Positions 33,212-42,618 of a stretch of DNA of 64,000 nt are shown in pieces; position 1 is the first letter of the stretch; every line of letters starts with the position of its first letter. The stretch lies in the NCBI GenBank assembly GCA_022825665.1, contig JAJDWI010000080.1, positions 1 through 64,000 of the forward strand, in the 5' to 3' direction. The notes under the pieces were generated by a model, which saw only the letters and a program-made list of their open reading frames with translations, ran no database searches and was not told where the DNA came from. The stretch is from Candidatus Poribacteria bacterium. GTDB lineage: Bacteria > Poribacteria > WGA-4E > WGA-3G. The translations under genes and the position numbers were made by a program.

Positions 33212-35239
33212 TTAGTTCCTCACTTCAGATGGCGGAGTTTCTTTCAACCATGCATAGTTAAACCGATAATGTTGTTTGCTGCTGATAAGGTGAATTATTC
33301 CGTTTTTACCTTGGCAAACAGCAAGATAACCACCCGGTTCAGCACTATTCAAACCCATTATGAAAGGGTGTCCATCCATCGTCTCAATTTCTCGGTCAGG
33401 ACCATCATCTGTAATGAGACGGATATTAGACCACGATTCACCGTCATCATAAGAGAGTGCCCCGAAGAGTCCTATAACCTGCCGTTCATTTCCAGATTCG
33501 TCCATAAGCGGCATCGTCTCAGGTGTCTTGCGACTACCTGTAAACGAGGCAAGAAAAATGGGTCCTTCTTGAAGTCTTAAAAATACACACCTTTGTCCAC
33601 CAGAAACAACAGGAAACGGACTTGCACTGTAATGCCATGTTTTACCACTATCGTTAGAAACACTTTTTGGCATGCGACCGTCAATCGTATCCCCACGACC
33701 ATACGCCATCAACCGTCCATCAGACAGTTCCACAACCGCTGCATGTATCCCTGCAATCCATCCTCCGCTTTTACCCGCTGCAAAATCAGGAATCGGTTGT
33801 CCTGCTCCAGGATCGTACCACGTTTCACCATCATCATTGCTCAACCAGATCGCTGTGCCACCGTTACCACCACTTACAGCATCGCAAGCAAGTAGAATTG
33901 AACCGTCCTGTCTACGGAAAACCGATGCGATTGGCATGTGACGGAGTTGGTGCTCTGGAGAGATAAAACGGGGTTTTGACCATGTTGCTCCGTTGTCATC
34001 CGAATAACGCAGGACCAGTGCTAAAGGACCCCATGTTGCTGCTGCTGACAATCCGTTGAAATGATAAATACGTCCGTTCTCATTACGCCATAGACTTGTA
34101 GCATGATTGTTTCTATCAGGCGGTCCCCAGAAGGGTTCTGCAGGATCCCATTCAGTCTGACCGAATCGTAATCGACTTGCAGCAACAGTTAATTCACGTC
34201 CTCGCTCTGTTACGCACGAATACCATGCTGAGAACATATCACCATTCGGACATTCAACAATCGCTGGGACATGGTTATGTCTTGAAAATAGTGGACCATT
34301 TGAACCCTCTGGTATTCGGACAAACGGGATCGGTTTAGCAAAATATGCTGATTCTGGTGCGTGTGCTGTTTTAGAATCCTGATTAACATTCTGTCCCCAT
34401 AAGGCTACCTTCGTAGATGGTAATGACAAAGATGTCTCTGGCATTTCACCACACACCACACGGAAACCGATATACCAATGTTTATCTTCTGGTACTGCTC
34501 CCATCCGATTCGCGGAACGCAGATAACATAGTAATGTAGAATGGCTGCCTCCGCGCGTTACACGATACAAACCATTTTCTCGTCCACAAGGATCTGTCTG
34601 TGGTTGTGGTTCATAAGGTCCATACCAATCTTGGCACCACTCCTCAACATTGCCATGCATGTCGTATAGACCCCATGCATTTGGTTGTGTTTTACCGACA
34701 TGTAGTGGGACAATCTCTTCTTCTCTACGACTCCGTCCCGCATCTGGGTACCAACTTTCTCCTACGTTCTTTTGAAACTCCTCTGGCAATGTATCACCAG
34801 TATAGTAATGGGTTGTGGTGCCTGCTCTGCATGCATATTCCCATTCTGCTTCGGTTGGCAGACGATATGGTAAACCTTCCTTATCAGTCAACCACTTGCA
34901 GAAATTAGTTGCATCGTGCCAATCTACAAAGACAACTGCTTCATCATCGTCCTGTGAGAACCCTACTTTACCACGTAGTTCATTATGTGATGATTGAAAT
35001 TGCTCATATTGTACGTTTGTTACTTGATATATGCCGATGTAATACGGATTGCTAAGTGTTACCTGATGAATTGGTTGTTCATCCCAATCTCCATCTTGTA
35101 GGTATTCTCTGCCACCGGTTAATTCTTCGGGAAGATTAGCGTTTGCGGAACCCATCATAAATGTGCCGGGTTCAATTCTTACGAACTGCATTCCAATAGA
35201 ATTTGTAAATGTCTTCTCTTTAATTATCTGTTTTTGCAT
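33212..35239 (-). CDS. FGE-sulfatase domain fused to a sialidase/BNR-type domain
   Basis: About 675 residues from ATG at 35239 (a TTG frame opens 14 codons earlier). The first 260 residues are a formylglycine-generating-enzyme/SUMF1-type domain: FVRIEPGTFMMGSA, YYIGIYQVTNVQYEQF, LPYRLPTEAEWEYACRAGTT, AWGLYDMHGNVEEWCQDW, IGFRVV. The second half (about 320-675) is a BNR/sialidase-like six-bladed propeller with Asp-box type SDDNGATWSKP and SNDDGETWYDPG and SYDDGESWSNI motifs. FGE copper-binding cysteines are not both evident (GGSHSTLLC), so it may not modify sulfatases. No signal peptide is obvious. Likely a glycan-modifying or glycan-binding protein. Confidence 0.85.
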   Translation of the reverse strand: MQKQIIKEKTFTNSIGMQFVRIEPGTFMMGSANANLPEELTGGREYLQDGDWDEQPIHQVTLSNPYYIGIYQVTNVQYEQFQSSHNELRGKVGFSQDDDEAVVFVDWHDATNFCKWLTDKEGLPYRLPTEAEWEYACRAGTTTHYYTGDTLPEEFQKNVGESWYPDAGRSRREEEIVPLHVGKTQPNAWGLYDMHGNVEEWCQDWYGPYEPQPQTDPCGRENGLYRVTRGGSHSTLLCYLRSANRMGAVPEDKHWYIGFRVVCGEMPETSLSLPSTKVALWGQNVNQDSKTAHAPESAYFAKPIPFVRIPEGSNGPLFSRHNHVPAIVECPNGDMFSAWYSCVTERGRELTVAASRLRFGQTEWDPAEPFWGPPDRNNHATSLWRNENGRIYHFNGLSAAATWGPLALVLRYSDDNGATWSKPRFISPEHQLRHMPIASVFRRQDGSILLACDAVSGGNGGTAIWLSNDDGETWYDPGAGQPIPDFAAGKSGGWIAGIHAAVVELSDGRLMAYGRGDTIDGRMPKSVSNDSGKTWHYSASPFPVVSGGQRCVFLRLQEGPIFLASFTGSRKTPETMPLMDESGNERQVIGLFGALSYDDGESWSNIRLITDDGPDREIETMDGHPFIMGLNSAEPGGYLAVCQGKNGIIHLISSKQHYRFNYAWLKETPPSEVRN

Positions 35240-35374
35240 AGTGTTCTCAATTCGGTAACTTGATTTCAATTTGTTTATCAATATAAAGCATTATATATGG
35301 TCTGTCTGATATTGTCAAATGTTGTAGTATATACCCCAGAAGCCTTCACTTATCAATATCGTACGATTTCAATA

Positions 35375-35542
35375 TTAATCCTTCCTCCGGGGGTTACGAG
35401 ATGTCCTAATATGAATAAAATTGCTTCGAAAAAAACGCACTAAAAACGGGTGTTTTTTGCACATTGGTGCGTTTTTATATTTGGGGTTGGACCAGTCTGG
35501 GACTGGATTTATAGAGGTTTTTGAAAATTTTGAATTTTTCAT
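35375..35542 (-). CDS. Possible small protein (55 aa) in an A/C-rich repeat element
   Basis: A 55-residue minus-strand frame, MKNSKFSKTSINPVPDWSNP..., too short for confident calling and without a clear ribosome site. It is listed because an ungapped 27-residue stretch (DWSNPKYKN...KKHPFLVRFF) shares 11 identities with a frame in the matching element at 47495-47656, and both lie downstream of the same 37-nt block. It may instead reflect shared A-rich DNA. Confidence 0.25.
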   Translation of the reverse strand: MKNSKFSKTSINPVPDWSNPKYKNAPMCKKHPFLVRFFRSNFIHIRTSRNPRRKD

Positions 35543-35747
35543 TTTTGGTGCGTTTTTTATTTTCTTGGTTATGGTCGGTTTTTGGTGGATGTTTGTTGGG
35601 TGAAGGGTGAGGTTTTTGTTGTGAATGTGGATTGTGTGTGATTTTTGTTTTTCATAGTGGTCGAATTATAACAGGTGGTGGGAGGAGATGGAAGGTTTTG
35701 TGGGGATTGGAACAATATATATCCAATATGTTTCATGTCCGTTTCAG
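35375..35747 (-). repeat. A/C-rich repeat element, copy 1 (minus orientation)
   Basis: Minus-strand element that begins with a 37-nt block (35711-35747) found again at 47368-47404 in the opposite orientation with one mismatch. It continues as C/A-rich, G-poor DNA and ends with a hairpin-forming stretch at about 35430-35480 (arms AAAAACGCAC / GTGCGTTTTT), with a further GGTGCGTTTTTT at about 35547. On the plus strand the same stretch is strikingly G/T-rich. Purpose unknown. Confidence 0.6.
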
Positions 35748-35760
35748 ATTTTTGGGTTTT

Positions 35761-35952
35761 TGAACCAGGATTTTCAGGATAAGAGAAGAGTCTGAACCAG
35801 GATTTTCAGGATTGGAGTTTGGGGTATATATCCCATGTCAAAGGAAAATGATTACTTTTTGTAAAAGAACATTGGGTATCAAACTCATAATCTTGGTAAT
35901 CCTGTAATCCTGCCAATCCTGGTTCGGACAATTAGGATTTTCAGGATTGGCG
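35761..35952. repeat. Dispersed repeat, family C copy 2
   Basis: Starts with a tandem pair of TGAACCAGGATTTTCAGGAT units (35761-35780 and about 35792-35811) and ends with AATCCTGTAATCCTGCC and ATCCTGGTTCGGACA (about 35900-35930) plus TTTTCAGGATTGG. Same phrases as copy 1 at 28658-28792. Beyond it, GCACAAACT GGAA AGTTTGTGC (36013-36034) is a perfect 9-bp hairpin with a GGAA loop. Confidence 0.6.
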
Positions 35953-36225
35953 TTTGAGGTATTGTATTCCTTTTGATAGGGAGACGATATATTGTTGTGT
36001 TGTTGGTGAATGGCACAAACTGGAAAGTTTGTGCTACGATGAGGAATGTTGTGCAATTCATGTAATCCGTGATTCAGGTAGAAAATATTCATGAAGAGTA
36101 ACGTCTTCTACAAGATTACTACGCGATAAATGAATGTATCTGGAATATACCCACTGTCCCATAAACTTTGATTTGTTATTCAAAACATAGACATGCTATA
36201 ATCAATGTTAGATAGGAGGTTGTCT

Positions 36226-36879
36226 ATGCTAAAACGCAATGGTTTTTCAAAATTAGCATCCCTGATGTTAAAAGACTATGCAGATACTGAAAGTCTGAAA
36301 GCACAACTCACATCAGAATATACTGAAGAGGATCTGATATCCTATCTACAAAATGAAGACCCACTGGTTGGTCGTGTTGCTGCATCTGCCCTTGGAATAG
36401 TAGGCGATATGAATGTAGTTCCTGCTTTAGTTGCAAACCTTAAAAACGAGAATTTTCGCACTTCAATCATTACGGAAGCAGCATTGTGGAAAATATGGTG
36501 TCGTTCAGGAGATGAATCTGTGGATGAAATGCTCATATCAGGTAAGAGATATTTGGAAAATGAGAACCTTTTGGAAGCGGTAAAACAATTTACGGCAGTT
36601 ATAGATGCATTACCGGATTTTGCTGAAGGATATAACCAACGCGCTATTGTCTATTATGTAATGGAAAAATGGAACAATGCACTTGAAGATTGTGTACAGA
36701 CAGTAAAACTTAACCCGTATCATTTTGGTGCTTATGCAGGTATGGGACATGTATATCTCAGATTAGGACAAATAGGTAAGGCAGTTAATGCTTACAGACA
36801 TGCATTGCAAATCAATCCAAATCTTATCTCCATTGCCAATTCACTTCGGCAGTTACAGCATGTATTGCATGAGGAATAG
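36226..36879 (+). CDS. HEAT-like and TPR repeat protein
   Basis: About 217 residues from ATG 36226, chosen because TAGGAGG lies just upstream; the frame is open from 36205. An N-terminal alpha-helical part with one HEAT-like unit (DPLVGRVAASALGIVGDMNVVPALVANL) is followed by about three TPR units (NLLEAVKQFTAVIDALPDFAEGYNQ, KWNNALEDCVQTVKLNPYHFGAYAGMGHVY, GKAVNAYRHALQINP). Such repeats make protein-binding scaffolds. A TATAAT at 36197-36202 may be the promoter -10. It is followed ten bases later by a membrane protein gene. Confidence 0.8.
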   Translation: MLKRNGFSKLASLMLKDYADTESLKAQLTSEYTEEDLISYLQNEDPLVGRVAASALGIVGDMNVVPALVANLKNENFRTSIITEAALWKIWCRSGDESVDEMLISGKRYLENENLLEAVKQFTAVIDALPDFAEGYNQRAIVYYVMEKWNNALEDCVQTVKLNPYHFGAYAGMGHVYLRLGQIGKAVNAYRHALQINPNLISIANSLRQLQHVLHEE

Positions 36880-36888
36880 GAACAGTTG

Positions 36889-37674
36889 ATGGATATAAAA
36901 TTGACACATATTTCTGACGCAACATTTTACAAAAAGACATTCGTTTGTTTTTGTATTGCGAGTTTTCTACTATTTTTAACCTATCAATTGTTTACTCTTG
37001 CTAAACTTGGTTCACCTGATGTTTGTTATGCTCTTGCCCAGACTGTCGTTATTCTTTTAGTAGCACCATACATTGCAGCCTTAAGTGCAGAACTTGATCT
37101 GAAGTCAAAATTACATTCACATTTACTATTACTTACACCAATCCATATCGGTAGAAGTTTGTTAGTACGACTTGTCAGAAGTCAAGTTGTGCTTTTGTGC
37201 TGGATTGTTGTATCAACAGCATTTGCTATTTTAATGTTCAACATGCCAATCATAAAAGCATTAAAGATTTTGATCCTGTTAGGTATATATAGTATATCTG
37301 CTGGAGCGATTGGTATGTGTTTGACACAAGCATTTAAGGATGAAATCTTTGGAACAGTTTGCACATATTCTATATTGTGTGTGTTTATAGGAAGTGCATT
37401 TTTATTAATGTCTGTTGAAAGATATATTGACAACATACGACCAATAATTAAACCAGTACTTCATTTGAATCCACTCATTGCTGTGTGTAATATCTTTGAT
37501 GGGTTGGATATTTTTAGAATACCAATATTCTATGCAATTACACCGATTACAGATTATAATTACTCGTATCCATCATGGTATATTAATGTATTCTGGCAAC
37601 TGGTAATTGGTATATGCTGCTTTTTGTGGACATGGAGAATGAGTAGGTCATCTAACATTACTGTGAAATATTGA
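36889..37674 (+). CDS. ABC-2-permease-like membrane protein
   Basis: 261 residues from ATG 36889 (a TTG precedes it) with six predicted membrane spans (about 18-37, 46-66, 104-122, 127-148, 155-175, 240-258) and the tone of ABC-2/NatB-type exporter permeases (SKLHSHLLLLTPIHIGRSL between spans 2 and 3). No ATP-binding subunit is adjacent, so the transport role is unproven. It follows the TPR gene by ten bases, suggesting co-transcription. Confidence 0.65.
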   Translation: MDIKLTHISDATFYKKTFVCFCIASFLLFLTYQLFTLAKLGSPDVCYALAQTVVILLVAPYIAALSAELDLKSKLHSHLLLLTPIHIGRSLLVRLVRSQVVLLCWIVVSTAFAILMFNMPIIKALKILILLGIYSISAGAIGMCLTQAFKDEIFGTVCTYSILCVFIGSAFLLMSVERYIDNIRPIIKPVLHLNPLIAVCNIFDGLDIFRIPIFYAITPITDYNYSYPSWYINVFWQLVIGICCFLWTWRMSRSSNITVKY

Positions 37675-37690
37675 AGTTGTTGGTATTCAA

Positions 37691-39109
37691 ATGAGAGAAT
37701 CCATGAATAAGTTAAAAGACCCAATTATAAGTGTTTCAGGGGTACGTGGACAGGTTGGTATATCGCTTGATGCGCGGACAATTACACGGTTTGCAATGGC
37801 ATTTGGCACATTTGCCGATGGAAAAACCGTTGTGATTGGACGAGATTCACGCACATCCAGCCCTATGATTCGTCATGCAGTTCTTGCTGGTCTTTTTGCT
37901 ACTGGATGCCACGTTATAGATGTTGGGTTATGTCCAACCCCTACTGTATTGATGATAGCAAAGCACCTAAACGCAGCTGGAAGTATTACGATTACTGCGA
38001 GTCATAATCCCGTAGAATGGAATGGCATAGAATTTGCTTCAAAAGCAGGAAAGTTGCTGACACAAACAGAACGTGACAAATTGATGGGTATCTATGGGAC
38101 CGAAGATTTTACCCTCGCTGCTTGGGATAAACAGGGAACGATTGAAGAATACAAAGAACCAATCAACCACCATCTCCGTCAGATACTCAATTCTGGATGG
38201 TTTGATGCAAATATTGTTCGAGATGCTAAGTTAAAGGTAGCACTTGATTGCGGTAATGGTGCTGGATGTGTTATTAGTCCTTCTCTGCTACGGGAACTTG
38301 GATGTGATGTCGTTGAAATAAATTGTGTGTTAGATGGCAACTTCAATCGTCCTGCAGAACCCACTCCTGATGCATTAAGTCAACTGTGTGAAACAGTGCT
38401 TGAAACAGAAGCAGATATAGGATTCGCACATGATGGAGATGCTGACCGGGTTGTAGTCGTTACTGATTCAGGTGTGGCATTAAGTGGAGAATGGACTTTA
38501 GCATTTGTTGTAGATTTTATATTGAATAAGATAAAGGGAGACATCGTTGCCACTGTAATTACAAGTCGTATGATAGACGATATTGCTGCAAAACACGGTG
38601 TGTCTCTGCATCGTACGAAAGTCGGTGTAGGATGGGTAGTTGAAAAGATGCACGAAGTGAACGCTGTTATCGGTGGTGAAGGCACAGGTGGTGTGATATA
38701 TCCTTCTCTCAACTATACAACGGATGGTATTGCCTCAATAGCAGCAATTGTTCAGTCCCTTGCTGAATCCAAGTGTACAGTGACAGAACTTGTTGATGCA
38801 ATGCCAAGATATGAGATGTGTCGCAAGAAAGTAGAGATTCCATCCCAAGAGGTAGCAACGAAACTTGTTGATCTTGTATTGAGAGAGTATGAAGCAGAAT
38901 GCACCACAGACATAGAATCAACACAACACCTTGATTTAACAGATGGTATCAAATGTGTCTGGGATGACCATTGGATCAACATTCGTAAATCAGGCACAGA
39001 ACCAGTAATTCGAGTTTTTAGTGAAGCACCATCTGAAACACAAGCAGAGGCACTTTGTAATCGGGAAATTGATCGTTTACAAACCTTAATGAAACAGATA
39101 AACCTTTAA
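37691..39109 (+). CDS. glmM: Phosphoglucosamine mutase
   Basis: 472 residues (468 from ATG 37703, which may be the true start since GAGAG precedes it). Converts glucosamine-6-phosphate to glucosamine-1-phosphate for peptidoglycan and LPS. Motifs: GVRGQVG near the start, phosphoserine loop TASHNP (about 101), metal loop AHDGDADRVVV (about 247-257), sugar loop GGEGTGGVIYP and phosphate-binding RKSGTEPVIRVFSE. A broader phosphomannomutase/phosphoglucomutase specificity cannot be excluded from sequence, but glmM fits best. Next gene is yvcK-like. Confidence 0.85.
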   Translation: MRESMNKLKDPIISVSGVRGQVGISLDARTITRFAMAFGTFADGKTVVIGRDSRTSSPMIRHAVLAGLFATGCHVIDVGLCPTPTVLMIAKHLNAAGSITITASHNPVEWNGIEFASKAGKLLTQTERDKLMGIYGTEDFTLAAWDKQGTIEEYKEPINHHLRQILNSGWFDANIVRDAKLKVALDCGNGAGCVISPSLLRELGCDVVEINCVLDGNFNRPAEPTPDALSQLCETVLETEADIGFAHDGDADRVVVVTDSGVALSGEWTLAFVVDFILNKIKGDIVATVITSRMIDDIAAKHGVSLHRTKVGVGWVVEKMHEVNAVIGGEGTGGVIYPSLNYTTDGIASIAAIVQSLAESKCTVTELVDAMPRYEMCRKKVEIPSQEVATKLVDLVLREYEAECTTDIESTQHLDLTDGIKCVWDDHWINIRKSGTEPVIRVFSEAPSETQAEALCNREIDRLQTLMKQINL

Positions 39110-39189
39110 CTGCGTTATTTGTCATAAATATATACGTTATTGTAAATTAAAATACAAACAAAAGCACTAACTTGAGGGTTGGAGAAATT

Positions 39190-40440
39190 ATGTCTTTGAA
39201 AATTGCCTGCATCGGTGGTGGAAGCGGATTATCCGCGCTCCTCAGCGGGATTAAGTATTTCTCTGATATGGAATCGGGTAACGAAAAGATTATTGATCTG
39301 GATAGTTTGTCAGCAATCGTTACCGTATCAGACGATGGAGGAAGTTCTGGTCGTCTGGTTGAGGAATTTGATGTCCTTCCACCTGGAGATATACGTAGGT
39401 TATTGTATACTTTATCCGATGCAGAAGAACTTGCAGGTCTATTTGAATACCGGTTTTCCAGCAATGGTGATCTTGGTGGACATACAATTGGAAATCTATT
39501 ATTAACTGCACTCTCAGAAATAAAAGGTAATTTTCCTAAAGCTATTCAAGCAGCATCACGACTACTCTCTGTGCGCGGACAGATCATTCCAGTTACCTTA
39601 GATTACACCATCCTTTGTGCAGAACTGGCTGACGGTGAAATTGTTCGAGGTGAGTCGACAATCCCTATACGCGAAAATAGAGAACCTATTAAACGTGTGT
39701 TTTTTGAGCAGCGTGAAAACGGCAAAACACCACATGATATAGACGAAGTTTATGAATGCCAAGCACATCAATCAGCGATAGATGCGCTTGTCAACGCAGA
39801 TGCAATTATTATCGGACCGGGAAGTCTGTACACAAGTATTATGCCGAATCTTGTGATAAAAGGCATTGTTGAAACAATACAACGGTCTAATGCTGTAAAA
39901 ATATATGTGTGCAATGTGATGACGCAACCCGGTGAAACCGACGGTTATGCTGTGACAGATCATGTCAACGCTATACTTGACCATGCAAAGATTCCTATCA
40001 ATTATGTCTTGGTCAATAACCAACCTGCCCCCAAGGAAATTATGCAAGGGTATGTAAGAAATGAATTGGTTTCTCAACTTACCCGAATTCGGTCTCTATC
40101 TGAAGAAGGACTTTCAATGCTTTCAGAGGACAGTGAGCATTTAATGCAAGTGCTGAATCTTGCAAAAGATATATCTGACTTATCTACAGAAACAATACAG
40201 CTTGCAGATGCTTCAAAAGTACAAGTTTGCTACAACCGTGAGCAGGAACGTCTTGAAGAACAAGACATAACGATTGTTGAAGCAGACCTTATTAGGGACA
40301 TGATTGTCACTGAAATCGGAACATGGATGGGTGGTGCACAGATGAACGTTATTAGACATGATCCTGAAAAGTTGGCTACTAATCTTGTTGAGATATTCAG
40401 GAATCATCCGAAACTGAGTGAAGCAATTAAACAGAAATAG
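39190..40440 (+). CDS. yvcK: YvcK/CofD-like gluconeogenesis factor
   Basis: About 416 residues from ATG 39190, which has GGAG six bases upstream; the frame opens at 39172. It starts IACIGGGSGLSALLSG, followed by VSDDGGSSGRLVEEFDVLPP split here (VSDDGGSSGRL, then LPPGDIRRLLYTLSD), typical of UPF0052/YvcK. YvcK binds UDP-sugars and supports cell-wall homeostasis in Bacillus and growth on gluconeogenic carbon. Proximity to glmM fits a role around UDP-GlcNAc supply. A weak terminator-like hairpin GGGTA-TTTTC / GAAAA-TACCC follows at 40440-40464. Confidence 0.87.
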   Translation: MSLKIACIGGGSGLSALLSGIKYFSDMESGNEKIIDLDSLSAIVTVSDDGGSSGRLVEEFDVLPPGDIRRLLYTLSDAEELAGLFEYRFSSNGDLGGHTIGNLLLTALSEIKGNFPKAIQAASRLLSVRGQIIPVTLDYTILCAELADGEIVRGESTIPIRENREPIKRVFFEQRENGKTPHDIDEVYECQAHQSAIDALVNADAIIIGPGSLYTSIMPNLVIKGIVETIQRSNAVKIYVCNVMTQPGETDGYAVTDHVNAILDHAKIPINYVLVNNQPAPKEIMQGYVRNELVSQLTRIRSLSEEGLSMLSEDSEHLMQVLNLAKDISDLSTETIQLADASKVQVCYNREQERLEEQDITIVEADLIRDMIVTEIGTWMGGAQMNVIRHDPEKLATNLVEIFRNHPKLSEAIKQK

Positions 40441-40467
40441 GGTAATTTTCATAGAAAACTACCCTTT
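40440..40467 (+). terminator. Weak hairpin after the yvcK-like gene
   Basis: GGGTAATTTTC / GAAAACTACCC (40440-40464) with one mismatch and a 4-base loop, followed by only three T. Overlaps the stop codon. Lies between convergent genes and may serve both. Confidence 0.45.
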
Positions 40468-40502
40468 GAGTTATTGAGACTAATAAGTTTTTCTATATCT
40501 AT

Positions 40503-40715
40503 TTATTTGAGTTCCAGATGAGAAACGTTGTTAGATTTAATGTGAGAGGCAAATTGATCACAGATATACGATAGGTTGTCAATGAAATTTTCCCAATGAA
40601 ATTCTTCTTCATGTGCCTGTACTGCAGCAAAATATACTGCTAATTCATAATAACCTAATTTTCGATCATCTGTTAGATGCGTTTTAGTAGTATGTGGTAT
40701 ATTAACTTTAGGCAT
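40503..40715 (-). CDS. Small hypothetical protein (70 aa)
   Basis: 70 residues from ATG at 40715, preceded by GGAGG about six bases upstream; the ORF can be extended 13 residues but without a ribosome site. It is acidic/histidine-rich in the middle (AAVQAHEEEFHWENF) and mostly alpha-helical, with no recognised domain. It stands alone between yvcK-like and glnS, on the opposite strand. The good ribosome site is the main evidence for a real gene. Confidence 0.6.
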   Translation of the reverse strand: MPKVNIPHTTKTHLTDDRKLGYYELAVYFAAVQAHEEEFHWENFIDNLSYICDQFASHIKSNNVSHLELK

Positions 40716-40881
40716 CCTAAACCTCCAAAAAAAAATAAATTGTGTTATCCACATATAATTTAAACGTCTCTCTTGAATAAGGGTTTCAACTTTTTATATT
40801 TATTTTAAAAATTATATATTAAAGTTTTTTTAATTTTACAGTTCAGATTGGCGTTATAATTCAATATTTGTAGGAGAATTC

Positions 40882-42618
40882 ATGAATCATCCAAGAACTA
40901 AATCAGACCATAATAAAATCAACACTAAAGAGGAAGACAATAATCCTCCTGATACAAATTTTATCAAGCAAGCAATTGAAGAAGATATAGCATCAAATAG
41001 ATTTGATAGTAGGGTACATACCAGATTTCCTCCAGAACCGAGTGGATACCTGCATATCGGACACGCCAAAGCGATCTGTATCAGTTTTGGTATCGCTGAG
41101 AACTTTGGCGGTCTATACAATCTAAGATTCGATGACAGCAATCCTATTACCGAAGAGCATGAGTTTGTAGAGGCGATCAAACGTGATGTCCATTGGCTTG
41201 GTTTTGATTGGGAAGACCGCGAATTTTATGCCTCCGACTATTTTGAAACACTTTATGAATATGCTATCAAACTGATAAAAAAAGAAAAAGCTTATGTCTG
41301 TGATCTAACCCCAGAACAGATGCGTTCTTTCCGCGGTACATTAATCGAACCCGGTAAAGACAGTCCTTTCCGTGAACGTTCTGTTGAAGAAAACTTAACT
41401 TTATTTAAAGGGATGCGTGATGGTAAATTTCCTGATGGTTCTCGCACGCTACGTGCAAAGATAGATATGACAAGTCCGAATCTAAATATGCGTGATCCAG
41501 TGATGTACCGTGTCTTACGTTCTCCACACTATCGGCATGGTAATGATTGGTGCATTTATCCCACCTATGATTTTACACATGGACAATCTGATTCAATTGA
41601 AGGTATCACGCATTCCTTATGTGATGTTCAATTTGAAGATCATCGTCCACTTTATGATTGGTTTTTAGAGGCGTTAGAGATATATGCTCCCAGACAGATT
41701 GAATTTGCTCGTTTGAATCTTACATATACTATTCTCGGTAAAAGGAAGTTAAAAATATTGGTTGAGAACGGACATGTGAATGGTTGGGATGATCCAAGAC
41801 TTCCAACACTCGCGGGGATGCGTCGTCGTGGATATACTCCAGAATCAATCAGAGATTTCTGTAACCGTATAGGTGTCTCGAAATCAGATAATCTCATTGA
41901 GATAAGTCAGTTGGAATATTCCATACGTGACGACCTGAATCGACGTGCACCACGTGTCATGGCTGTCCTTAATCCTGTAAAAGTAGTTATTGATAACTAT
42001 CCAGAAGGTCAAGTAGAAATGATGGATGCAGATAACAATCCGGAAGATGAAAACGCGGGTACAAGGGAAATCCCATTCTCACGTGAAATTTATATTGAAC
42101 GTGATGATTTCATGGAGGATCCACCACGAAAATTTTACAGATTAGCACCCGGACGCGAAGTAAGACTTAAGCACGCATATTATATAACATGTGAAAACGT
42201 CATTAAAGATGAAAACACCGGAGAAATCCTTGAGATTCACTGCACCTACGATCCTGAAACAAAAGGTGGTTGGGCTGAAGATGGACGTAGAGTTCAGGGG
42301 ACTTTGCATTGGGTATCTGTAGAACATGCAGTAGATGCTGAAGTGCGATTATACGATACGCTTTTTACTGAACGTGAACCAGAAAGTTCAGCAGATGGCA
42401 CAGACTGGGTAAAATATATCAATCCTGATTCCTTAGAGGTGTTAAATGACTGCAAAGTTGAACCAAGTCTCTTGAGCGGTGCTCCTGGGAACCGTTATCA
42501 ATTCTTACGGATTGGATATTTTTGCATTGATCCAGACACATCAACAGAAAAATTGGTATTCAATAGAACAGTTGCACTACGGGATAGTTGGGCAAAAATT
42601 CAGAAAGGACAAAAATGA
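40882..42618 (+). CDS. glnS: Glutamine--tRNA ligase
   Basis: 578 residues. Charges tRNA-Gln directly. Class I HIGH motif in [20 protein letters not shown]; GlnRS features [20 protein letters not shown] and [16 protein letters not shown]. The KMSKS loop reads [16 protein letters not shown] where most GlnRS have MSKRKL, so a Gly replaces the Ser; the lysines are kept. C-terminal beta-barrel anticodon domains are complete. Stop and next start overlap (ATGA), coupling it to gltX. GTAGGAG before the ATG. Confidence 0.96.
   Translation: MNHPRTKSDHNKINTKEEDNNPPDTNFIKQAIEEDIASNRFDSRVHTRFPPEPSGYLHIGHAKAICISFGIAENFGGLYNLRFDDSNPITEEHEFVEAIKRDVHWLGFDWEDREFYASDYFETLYEYAIKLIKKEKAYVCDLTPEQMRSFRGTLIEPGKDSPFRERSVEENLTLFKGMRDGKFPDGSRTLRAKIDMTSPNLNMRDPVMYRVLRSPHYRHGNDWCIYPTYDFTHGQSDSIEGITHSLCDVQFEDHRPLYDWFLEALEIYAPRQIEFARLNLTYTILGKRKLKILVENGHVNGWDDPRLPTLAGMRRRGYTPESIRDFCNRIGVSKSDNLIEISQLEYSIRDDLNRRAPRVMAVLNPVKVVIDNYPEGQVEMMDADNNPEDENAGTREIPFSREIYIERDDFMEDPPRKFYRLAPGREVRLKHAYYITCENVIKDENTGEILEIHCTYDPETKGGWAEDGRRVQGTLHWVSVEHAVDAEVRLYDTLFTEREPESSADGTDWVKYINPDSLEVLNDCKVEPSLLSGAPGNRYQFLRIGYFCIDPDTSTEKLVFNRTVALRDSWAKIQKGQK

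Noticed and set aside
33593..33966. Three plus-strand frames inside the FGE-sialidase gene
   Set aside because: Low-complexity shadows of the minus-strand coding sequence with no start signal or homology.
35375..36225. Possible CRISPR array at the repeat-rich gap
   Set aside because: Repeats are few, differ in length and are inverted or tandem without uniform spacers; no cas gene is near.
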